From Candidatus Omnitrophota bacterium (GTDB lineage: Bacteria; Omnitrophota; Gorgyraeia; Pluralincolimonadales; Pluralincolimonadaceae): a DNA stretch of 5,588 nt. The stretch's first letter is position 1; each line of letters opens with the position of its first letter. Under the pieces are notes generated by a model that saw only the letters and a list, made by a program, of their open reading frames with translations, made no database searches and was not told the origin of the DNA. Below are positions 1 to 5,003 of this stretch, one piece after another. The position numbers and the translations under genes are program-made. The stretch is from assembly GCA_028706795.1 (NCBI GenBank), contig JAQTVK010000074.1, positions 1 through 5,588 on the forward strand, given 5' to 3'.

Positions 1-726
1 ACGCTGAAACCTGTAATGGCCGTCTTTACCGGTTATCTGCCGGGGATGGAAGCGCACAAGGAATCCCTTGAAAAGGCGATGGGAATAAAGGTTGAATTTA
101 AGGACCCGTTCAAGGTCTTTCCCGCCAGGATACCGGAAAAGTTCAAGGGTTTCGCCTCATCGGGTTCGTTCGCTTCCCTGATCGGTAATACTGCCGGACC
201 CGCACGGGTAGACCTCCTGCCTAAAAAATTCAAGATTGCCCGGTCGGTGAAAGTCAGGAGGGACGAGGTAGTGGTCTCTCTTTCGCTGGCCGCGGCGGTC
301 CTGATACTTACATCGCTTGCGGTCGTCAACAAGCTGCACCAAAAAGAAGAATTGTTGAATATGCTCGAGCTTAGGCTGAAGAAGGTCGCGCCGTCGGCCC
401 AGGATATCGGCAGGAAGAAGGAGATAACTGACATTGTCAGGGCCGAGTCGTCGCAGAGGACGAGGCCGCTTTTGGTCCTGAACGAACTTTACAGGATAGC
501 GCCGTCTTCGATAAATCTCGCGTTATATAAATATGAAGAGGGGAAGGTAGACATAAAGGGGACGGCCTCCGCTTTGTCCGAGGTCTTCAGGTTCGTCAAA
601 CTTCTCGATGACTCGCCCTATTTTGCGAACGTTGAGGTGAAATACGCCGCAAAGAGAAAAGCCCGGGAAGCCGAATTCGTGGATTTCGAGATCTCCTGCC
701 CGTTATCCGGGAAGGCGGGCAAATGA
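1..726 (+). CDS. gspL: PilM-PilN fusion / GspL-like inner-membrane platform protein (5' end missing)
   Basis: The reading frame is open to the window edge: the five codons before the ATG at 16 read TLKPV without a stop. The true start is therefore upstream and the ATG at 16 is probably internal. Numbering from that Met, residues 5-35 (GYLPGmea, then a DPFKVF stretch) look like the C-terminal edge of a PilM/GspL actin-like cytoplasmic domain. A VDLLP motif at 65-69 is the usual lead-in to PilN. One membrane segment lies at about 84-105, a charged helical stretch at 106-145, and a ferredoxin-like PilN/GspL periplasmic domain at about 148-230. Within the family, this protein links the cytoplasmic secretion ATPase to the periplasmic assembly platform. 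Having PilM and PilN parts in one chain is the GspL arrangement. It overlaps the next gene by ATGA. T2SS versus type IV pilus assignment is uncertain; the fold assignment is fairly safe. Confidence 0.82.
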   Translation, partial: TLKPVMAVFTGYLPGMEAHKESLEKAMGIKVEFKDPFKVFPARIPEKFKGFASSGSFASLIGNTAGPARVDLLPKKFKIARSVKVRRDEVVVSLSLAAAVLILTSLAVVNKLHQKEELLNMLELRLKKVAPSAQDIGRKKEITDIVRAESSQRTRPLLVLNELYRIAPSSINLALYKYEEGKVDIKGTASALSEVFRFVKLLDDSPYFANVEVKYAAKRKAREAEFVDFEISCPLSGKAGK

Positions 727-1256
727 CTTTTTTAAACTTAAGCAACCGGGAGAGCAGGCTTTTTTATCTCACGTTGGCCGTAATAGTCGCGTGGGCGGCC
801 CAGGCGTTCGTCCTAAAACCGGTCTCGACAAAATGGAAGCGGCTTAACGATGAGATAGCCGCGAACAGCCTTAAGCTGGAAAAGAGCGAGCGCCTAATCG
901 GAAGGGTAGGCCCTATAACAGGCGATTATGAAAAGGCCGCCGCATCCCTGAAGATGACCGGTTCGGCTGAAGAGGAGATGGCTAAGTTCCTTACCGAGAT
1001 CGAATCACTCGCGAATACGACGGGCGTCCATATAAACGAGATAAAACCGCTTCCCACAAAAAAATACAGCCTCTACAGGAAGTTTTACGCCGACCTTGAG
1101 CTGGAAGGTGATATGGCGCAGATATCCGTGTTTATGCGCAAGGTCCAGAGTTCCCCGCACCTGTTGGCTATCGATAAATTATCCCTCAACCCGAAGCAGG
1201 CAGGCTCGAACATCCTCAGGTGCGGTATAGTGATCTGCAAAATAGCCATCCTTTAA
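723..1256 (+). CDS. gspM: GspM/PilO-like inner-membrane platform protein
   Basis: This 177-residue bitopic protein has a short cytoplasmic N-terminus and one membrane segment at about 12-31. A charged, probably coiled-coil stretch follows at about 33-62. The compact C-terminal domain at about 83-177 has the PilO/GspM ferredoxin-like pattern: a helix (EEMAKFLTEIESLA), GVHINEIKPLP, a strand with LELEGDMAQISVFMRKVQ, then a LLAIDKLSLNP strand. Length and order fit the T2SSM_b/PilO families. In those systems this protein pairs with GspL/PilN through the coiled coil and periplasmic domain. The start is supported by GGGAAGG at 709-715, seven bases before the ATG, and by the 4-nt ATGA overlap that suggests translational coupling to the upstream gene. 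It ends with TAA just before a new promoter, so it may be the last gene of its transcription unit. Confidence 0.82.
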   Translation: MTFLNLSNRESRLFYLTLAVIVAWAAQAFVLKPVSTKWKRLNDEIAANSLKLEKSERLIGRVGPITGDYEKAAASLKMTGSAEEEMAKFLTEIESLANTTGVHINEIKPLPTKKYSLYRKFYADLELEGDMAQISVFMRKVQSSPHLLAIDKLSLNPKQAGSNILRCGIVICKIAIL

Positions 1257-1275
1257 CCCCACCTTAAAAAAATAC

Positions 1276-1304
1276 TTGACAAGATAAACACGATTTTATA
1301 TACT
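1276..1304 (+). promoter_or_regulatory. Strong sigma70-type promoter upstream of the MerR-like gene
   Basis: A perfect -35 box TTGACA (1276-1281) is followed by a 17-nt spacer and TATACT (1299-1304), one mismatch from the -10 consensus. The predicted start is near 1311, giving a leader of only about 17 nt before the ATG at 1328. It sits in the 71-nt gap after gspM and would drive merR-like/exeA/gspC/gspD independently of the upstream genes. The spacer is the ordinary 17 nt, not the 19-20 nt stretched spacer of classical MerR-activated promoters. Confidence 0.78.
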
Positions 1305-1305
1305 G

Positions 1306-1321
1306 CTCCCTGAGTAGGGAG
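1306..1321. promoter_or_regulatory. Perfect 6-bp dyad over the transcription start and Shine-Dalgarno (possible operator)
   Basis: CTCCCT (1306-1311) and AGGGAG (1316-1321) are perfect inverted repeats around GAGT. The right arm is also the Shine-Dalgarno of the MerR-like gene, six bases before its ATG. With a start near 1311 most of the left arm would be untranscribed, so the dyad reads better as a DNA operator between the -10 box and the gene than as an RNA hairpin. If transcription starts a few bases earlier, a small hairpin hiding the ribosome site is also possible. Part of the symmetry is forced by the Shine-Dalgarno itself needing only a matching CTCCCT. Confidence 0.45.
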
Positions 1322-1327
1322 TGAAAG

Positions 1328-1573
1328 ATGAACACTCATAACCTGTATTTGGTTAAAGATTTAGCGAGACTGACAGGTCTTTCAGTGGAAACGGTGAAAT
1401 ATTATCTTAAAATCAGGCTTATTTCCGAGGTGGGCAGGAGCCCGGAAACAAATTTCAGGTATTTCGACGAGTCTACTATTAATAGGCTGAACAGGATAAT
1501 AGGATTAAGACGGGATAAATACCCGATAAACAAGATCCGCGAATTACTGGAACCCGGAAAGGTCTCAAGTTGA
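1328..1573 (+). CDS. Small MerR-type helix-turn-helix DNA-binding protein
   Basis: The 81-residue product is essentially only a MerR-family DNA-binding domain. A helix-turn-helix lies at about 7-28 (YLVKDLARLTGLSVETVKYYL), then a wing with FRYFDEST at 43-50. Helices through LNRIIGLRRDKYPINKIRELL (54-74) match the usual 'I..lr..g..i.eIr.lL' pattern. It lacks the long dimerisation helix and the effector or metal-binding tail of full MerR regulators, so any inducer must be sensed otherwise or not at all. It has its own strong promoter and AGGGAG Shine-Dalgarno, and its stop overlaps the TTG start of the ExeA-like gene (TTGA). This context suggests it regulates the downstream secretin block, perhaps autoregulating through the dyad at its own start. 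The DNA-binding domain is clear; the target is an inference. Confidence 0.85.
   Translation: MNTHNLYLVKDLARLTGLSVETVKYYLKIRLISEVGRSPETNFRYFDESTINRLNRIIGLRRDKYPINKIRELLEPGKVSS
1556..1572 (+). promoter_or_regulatory. Ribosome binding site and TTG start of the ExeA-like gene
   Basis: GGAAAGG at 1556-1562 lies seven bases before TTG at 1570-1572. The TTG shares bases with the TGA stop (1571-1573) of the MerR-like gene, so translation is probably coupled. Starting here gives an N-terminus (MSYYKALALEKEPFSTSPDP) that matches the usual ExeA family opening 'Y....gl...PF....dp..~f', which supports TTG over any later ATG. Confidence 0.75.
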
Positions 1574-2385
1574 GCTATTATAAAGCCCTGGCTCTTGAGA
1601 AGGAACCGTTTTCGACAAGTCCTGACCCCGCCTTTTTTTTCCGTTCCCAATCACATGAATCCGCCCTCAACAGGCTTGAGATAGCGATAAGGCTGAGGCG
1701 CGGACTTAGCGTTGTGTTAGGCGATGTGGGAACGGGAAAGACCACGCTCTCGCGCACGCTGCTGCAATCATTCCACGGTGATGATAATTTCATATTCCAC
1801 ATGATCCTCGACCCGAGCTATAAGACGGAATTCCAGTTCCTCGCAAACCTCGCGAAGATGTTCGGGATCAGCCCGGCTTTCCGTTCGACGCTTGAATTCA
1901 AGGATGCAATAGAAAAATATCTTTTCCAGAAAGGCGTCGATGAGAACAAGACAATAATCCTGCTCATAGATGAAGGCCAAAAACTGGACGCTAACCAGCT
2001 GGAACTCCTGAGGATATTATTGAACTACGAGACGAATGAATACAAGCTCCTGCAACTTGTCATACTCGGGCAGATCGAACTCTTGCCGCGCATCAGGAAG
2101 ATAAAGAATTTCATGGACAGGATAGCCCTCAAGTACCTGATAAATCCGCTGGACGAAGCCGAGACTAAACAGATGATAGAGTTCAGGCTGAAACAGGCAG
2201 GCTACGTTGCCCAGGCGCCGCTCTTTACGGACGATGCGATAAAATATATATATGAGCATACGCAGGGATATCCCAGGAAGATCGCCTTGCTCTGCCATGA
2301 CTGCGTGGAGACCGTTATAATGGACGAGAAGGCCGCCATTGACCGCGGGATAGTCCAGGCCGTAATAGAACGGGAGGTAAGTTAA
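1570..2385 (+). CDS. exeA: ExeA/GspA-like AAA+ ATPase, minimal form without peptidoglycan-binding domain
   Basis: This 271-residue P-loop ATPase starts at a coupled TTG. Visible motifs are the N-terminal ExeA signature (KEPFSTSPDPAFFF, 11-24), Walker A GDVGTGKT (51-58), Walker B IILLIDEGQKL (129-139, Asp134/Glu135), a sensor-1-like LQLVILGQIEL (161-171), a conserved MDRI with Arg184, and sensor-2 GYPRKI (233-238). This is the ExeA/GspA family, which in Aeromonas works with ExeB to place the secretin multimer through peptidoglycan. Aeromonas ExeA is about twice as long, with a transmembrane segment and a periplasmic peptidoglycan-binding domain. This protein stops right after the AAA lid and shows no membrane segment, so it should be cytosolic and need a membrane partner. 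The gene that follows, overlapping by one base (TAATG), is the obvious candidate. ATPase assignment is firm; its secretin role is from family and context. Confidence 0.88.
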   Translation: MSYYKALALEKEPFSTSPDPAFFFRSQSHESALNRLEIAIRLRRGLSVVLGDVGTGKTTLSRTLLQSFHGDDNFIFHMILDPSYKTEFQFLANLAKMFGISPAFRSTLEFKDAIEKYLFQKGVDENKTIILLIDEGQKLDANQLELLRILLNYETNEYKLLQLVILGQIELLPRIRKIKNFMDRIALKYLINPLDEAETKQMIEFRLKQAGYVAQAPLFTDDAIKYIYEHTQGYPRKIALLCHDCVETVIMDEKAAIDRGIVQAVIEREVS

Positions 2386-3059
2386 TGGCCGAGGAATTCA
2401 CGAGCCCGGAAGAAAAACTTTTAAGGTTGATACGAGGCGAAAGGAAACCGAAGAATAAGCCCGTTCCCGCACAGGAGAAGGAAAATAAACTCCTGCGCGA
2501 ACGCGAAGGCGGTCCTGCCGCCGCCGCGCAGGACCAAAAGGCCGCGCCGCCGCTCAAGGGCGGAAGCGACTACATCAAATTTATAAATATTACCCTTATA
2601 GCCGTTATTGTCGTCATCACCGCCGTTTTTTTGGTCGACGTCGTAAGTTTCAACCTGAAACGGCCGGCCTATATAACTGAGCCCGGAAAGGAGCTTGCCG
2701 CGCGTCCGGAACCGCAAACCCGCGCCGCCGTCAAACCGCAGGTTGATGCATCCTTTCCTGTCGCGGAGAATCCGGATGATCCAGGGTTGATGGGTTCGAA
2801 AAACCTTTTCAAGCCGTCCCCGGTCCAGGCCGCTCCCGCGGCAAGGCCGGCACAGGCCTCTTATGACAAGTTGAAGGATTTTGCGCTGAAGGGGATAATA
2901 GCAGGGGATAAACCACAGGCGATCCTGGAGGATGAGAAGAATAAGAGATCATATTTCCTTTACAAGGGCGATTCTGTGGACAATATAAGGGTTGAGGATA
3001 TACAGTCTGACAAGGTCATTTTATCGATAAACGGTGAAGTGCTCGAACTTACCTTATAA
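2385..3059 (+). CDS. gspC: GspC/PilP-like bitopic protein (HR domain), secretin-binding connector
   Basis: The 224-residue protein has a highly charged cytoplasmic N-terminus of about 60 residues, beginning with EEKLLRLIRGERK at 10-22. One membrane helix lies at about 64-87. A Pro/Ala-rich periplasmic linker (about 92-160) carries the NLFKP motif at 140-144 that commonly precedes the HR domain. A C-terminal beta domain at about 164-224 (LKGIIAGDKPQAILEDE, then YKGDSV, then DKVILSINGEVLELTL) fits the GspC homology region. PilP and GspB share a similar layout, so these are the alternatives. No PDZ or coiled-coil domain follows. In the families concerned this part contacts the secretin N0 domain and ties it to the inner-membrane platform; the secretin gene follows after 12 nt. 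Start ATG 2385 is supported by GGGAGG at 2372-2377. Family-level call is good; the exact subfamily is open. Confidence 0.75.
   Translation: MAEEFTSPEEKLLRLIRGERKPKNKPVPAQEKENKLLREREGGPAAAAQDQKAAPPLKGGSDYIKFINITLIAVIVVITAVFLVDVVSFNLKRPAYITEPGKELAARPEPQTRAAVKPQVDASFPVAENPDDPGLMGSKNLFKPSPVQAAPAARPAQASYDKLKDFALKGIIAGDKPQAILEDEKNKRSYFLYKGDSVDNIRVEDIQSDKVILSINGEVLELTL
2511..2535. repeat. 8-bp perfect inverted repeat inside the GspC-like gene
   Basis: GGTCCTGC (2511-2518) and GCAGGACC (2528-2535) are perfect inverted repeats separated by nine GC-rich bases. They lie in codons for the GGPAAAAQDQ stretch, just before the membrane segment. It could form an mRNA hairpin, but Ala/Gly-rich coding DNA makes such repeats easily, so function is doubtful. 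Confidence 0.4.
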
Positions 3060-3071
3060 GAGGAGAATGCC

Positions 3072-4868
3072 ATGGACAGGGTCAAGATGAAATTTTCAAG
3101 GTATCTCGCAGTGTTTTTGGCATGCCTTATTTTCATATCTTTCGCGGGCGGCTCCTTCGCGCAGTCCCCTATCTCCGCGCAGAAGATCACGCTTGACCTG
3201 AAGGGGATAGATGTGATCGACACCCTTAAGATAATATCGCAGAGGACCGGGATGAACATCGTCGCGTCGAAGAGCGTGACCGGAAAGGTCACTATTTTCC
3301 TGAAAGATGTCGATGTCTGGGACGCTTTCGAGATAATACTCCTCTCGAACGACCTGGCCTACGACGTGCGCAATGATATCGTAAACGTCATGACCGGCCG
3401 CGAATACGAGGCGATGTACGGGGAGCGTTTTAAGGATAAAAAGGAATTGGCCACTATTAAGCTTAATTACGCGAAGGCAGCCGAAGTGGCTAAGGCGGTC
3501 ACGCAGGTCAAGACTTCGATCGGGAGGGTAGTCGTGGATGAGGGTTCGAACTCGCTGATACTTATGGACAACGCCTCCAGGCTGGCACAGATGAAAGATA
3601 TGATCGCTGCCCTCGATTCCCCGACGGTTACGAAGGTCTTCCAGCTCGATTATGCGAAGAGCGATAAATTGAACCCCAAGATACAGGATATGATCACGAA
3701 AGGACTGGGTTCGGCCCGGTTTGACGAACGTTCGAATACCCTGGTAGTGACCGACCTGCCCGGGAAGGTGGAGGATATCGAGAAAGTCATAAACGCTTTT
3801 GACGAGAAGACAAGGCAGGTCCTCATCGACGCGAAGATAGTCCAGGTGGAATTAAACGACAAGTTGACCACCGGGATCAACTGGCAGACGATCTTCGAGA
3901 AGATCTCGATCGACCAGACGCTTACCGCCAATTTGACCTCAGGCGGTACCTTGACGATAAGTACGGGCTCCGGAAAGAATACCTTCGATTCGGTCATCCA
4001 GGCACTTCAAACAGTAGGAAATACCAAGATCGTTTCCAGCCCGCGCATTACCGCGGTGGACGGGCAGGAGGCGAAGATAATGATAGCCACGCAGGAAGCT
4101 TATATCACCGCAACAACCACTACCCCGGCGGCCGGCGCGGTCACTACCGCGGAATCGGTCAATTTTGTGCCTGTCGGCATCCAGCTTTATGTCACGCCCT
4201 TCGTGAATAAAGAGGGATATGTAACCATGAAGATCAGGCCGGTCGTCAGTTCGGTGACCAGCAGGATAAAGACGACAGCCTCTCCCGATGGCGTACCTAT
4301 AGTGAAAAGCTCCGAAGCCGAGACGAGTATAGTCGTAAGAGACGGCGTAACGATAGTCATGGGAGGGCTCATGGAAGACACCAAAAAAAGGACCGTCAAC
4401 AAACTCCCGTTCCTAGGTGATATTCCTTTTTTCGGCGCGGCTTTCAGGAACGTCTCCGACGAAACTAAAAAGACGGAGTTGGTCATCTTCCTTACGCCCA
4501 CGATCATAACCGGAGATACCTCTCAGCCCATCCCTGACATGAAAGCAGGATCGTATTCCGATTATTATGTGTCCGTCAGGGACAGGATAGTCAACGCCGA
4601 CCTGTATAACCAGACCGTCAGGAGCAAGATCCTGAATACCGCCCTGAAGTCAATGCCCCAGGAGAAACTCACCGGAAGCGCCATAGTGGCCTTTTCGCTC
4701 TCGGACGACGGCTCGCTTTCCGGAGAGCCTGTGATGGTCAATAAAGTAGAGCCCGCGTTGGCCGGACTGGCCATAAAAAGCGTCAAAGATTCGACTCCTT
4801 TTCCGCCTTTTCCGAAAGACCTAGGGAAAGGGACAAAGGCTTTCAAAATAACGCTATCATTCGAATAA
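3072..4868 (+). CDS. gspD: GspD/PilQ-family secretin with C-terminal TonB/TolA-C-like domain
   Basis: The 598-residue outer-membrane channel subunit begins with a Sec signal peptide: basic MDRVKMKFSR, a hydrophobic core, and probable cleavage after SFA at residue 30. An STN/N0 domain spans about 37-107. Two N1/N3-type repeats follow at about 126-184 (LNYAKAAEVAKAV) and 187-245 (FQLDYAKSDKL). The secretin domain runs about 248-480, with VSSPRITAVDGQEAKI (321-336), a Thr/Ala-rich loop (345-362), VPVGIQLYVTP (366-376), VMGGLMED (429-436), KLPFLGDIPFFGAAFR (444-459) and ELVIFLTPTII (469-479). In place of a typical pilotin-binding S domain, residues about 495-598 resemble a TonB/TolA C-terminal domain (GSAIVAFSLSDDGSLSG, then TPFPPFP and FKITLSFE). 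The start is supported by AGGAG at 3061-3065, six bases before ATG. No AMIN domains are seen, unlike typical PilQ. It forms the exit pore for the machine encoded upstream. Confidence 0.93.
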   Translation: MDRVKMKFSRYLAVFLACLIFISFAGGSFAQSPISAQKITLDLKGIDVIDTLKIISQRTGMNIVASKSVTGKVTIFLKDVDVWDAFEIILLSNDLAYDVRNDIVNVMTGREYEAMYGERFKDKKELATIKLNYAKAAEVAKAVTQVKTSIGRVVVDEGSNSLILMDNASRLAQMKDMIAALDSPTVTKVFQLDYAKSDKLNPKIQDMITKGLGSARFDERSNTLVVTDLPGKVEDIEKVINAFDEKTRQVLIDAKIVQVELNDKLTTGINWQTIFEKISIDQTLTANLTSGGTLTISTGSGKNTFDSVIQALQTVGNTKIVSSPRITAVDGQEAKIMIATQEAYITATTTTPAAGAVTTAESVNFVPVGIQLYVTPFVNKEGYVTMKIRPVVSSVTSRIKTTASPDGVPIVKSSEAETSIVVRDGVTIVMGGLMEDTKKRTVNKLPFLGDIPFFGAAFRNVSDETKKTELVIFLTPTIITGDTSQPIPDMKAGSYSDYYVSVRDRIVNADLYNQTVRSKILNTALKSMPQEKLTGSAIVAFSLSDDGSLSGEPVMVNKVEPALAGLAIKSVKDSTPFPPFPKDLGKGTKAFKITLSFE

Positions 4869-4873
4869 ATCTA

Positions 4874-4902
4874 TTGACAAAATACGCGATATATGTTATT
4901 TT
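4874..4902 (+). promoter_or_regulatory. Probable sigma70-type promoter for smc
   Basis: A perfect -35 box TTGACA (4874-4879), a 17-nt AT-rich spacer and TATTTT (4897-4902, four of six -10 matches) start five bases after the secretin stop codon. The predicted start near 4909 gives a leader of about 92 nt before smc. No rho-independent terminator is visible between the secretin stop and this promoter, so read-through from the secretion operon is also possible. Confidence 0.62.
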
Positions 4903-4939
4903 TTAACTAACAATTCGGAACAAAGATAACAAAATAGTC

Positions 4940-4999
4940 TTGGCACTCCCCGACCGAGAACAATTTTGGGTGTTCAACTGTCGGAAGGGAGGGTGCCAA
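4940..4999 (+). promoter_or_regulatory. Long imperfect hairpin in the smc leader, burying its Shine-Dalgarno
   Basis: Four nested complementary arm pairs are read directly: TTGGCAC (4940-4946) with GTGCCAA (4993-4999), TCCC (4947-4950) with GGGA (4987-4990), CGAC (4951-4954) with GTCG (4980-4983), and GAACA (4958-4962) with TGTTC (4971-4975). Together they give 20 base pairs around an 8-nt loop (4963-4970) with small bulges. The smc ribosome site (4987-4992) is in the 3' arm, and the TTG start follows two bases after the stem. The fold would hide the ribosome site, so translational control is plausible. No U-tract follows, so it is not an intrinsic terminator. I do not recognise a known riboswitch class. 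Confidence 0.6.
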
Positions 5000-5003
5000 T
5001 TTG
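4987..5003 (+). promoter_or_regulatory. Ribosome binding site and TTG start of smc
   Basis: GGGAGG at 4987-4992 lies eight bases before TTG at 5001-5003. There is no in-frame ATG, GTG or TTG between the in-frame TAG at 4935-4937 and this TTG. The resulting N-terminus MHFKNLELFGFKSF matches the canonical SMC opening, so the TTG start is well supported. Confidence 0.8.

Noticed and set aside
33..434. 133-codon open frame on the minus strand (and a shorter one at 157-342)
   Set aside because: Antisense to the GspL-like gene; Ser/Thr-rich low-information product, no ribosome site reason to prefer it, and the plus frame has clear PilM/PilN features.
1276..1304. Classical MerR-activated promoter (stretched spacer with operator between -35 and -10)
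   Set aside because: The spacer is the normal 17 nt and carries no evident dyad; the only dyad is downstream of the -10 box.
3087..3089. Alternative secretin start at the second ATG (sixth codon)
   Set aside because: It would still leave a usable signal peptide, but AGGAG at 3061-3065 is correctly spaced for the ATG at 3072 and too far from 3087.
2960..3292. 110-codon open frame on the minus strand crossing the gspC-gspD junction
   Set aside because: Antisense to two well-supported genes and without family features; a shadow of their codon use.
3650..4846. Several 90-115 codon minus-strand frames within the secretin gene
   Set aside because: All opposite conserved secretin motifs; products are hydrophobic/Ser-rich and unlike any family I recognise.
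4893..4910. Leader peptide ATG-TTA-TTT-TTT-AAC-TAA
   Set aside because: Only five codons, overlapping the predicted -10 box, so it would not be transcribed from that promoter, and no ribosome site precedes it.
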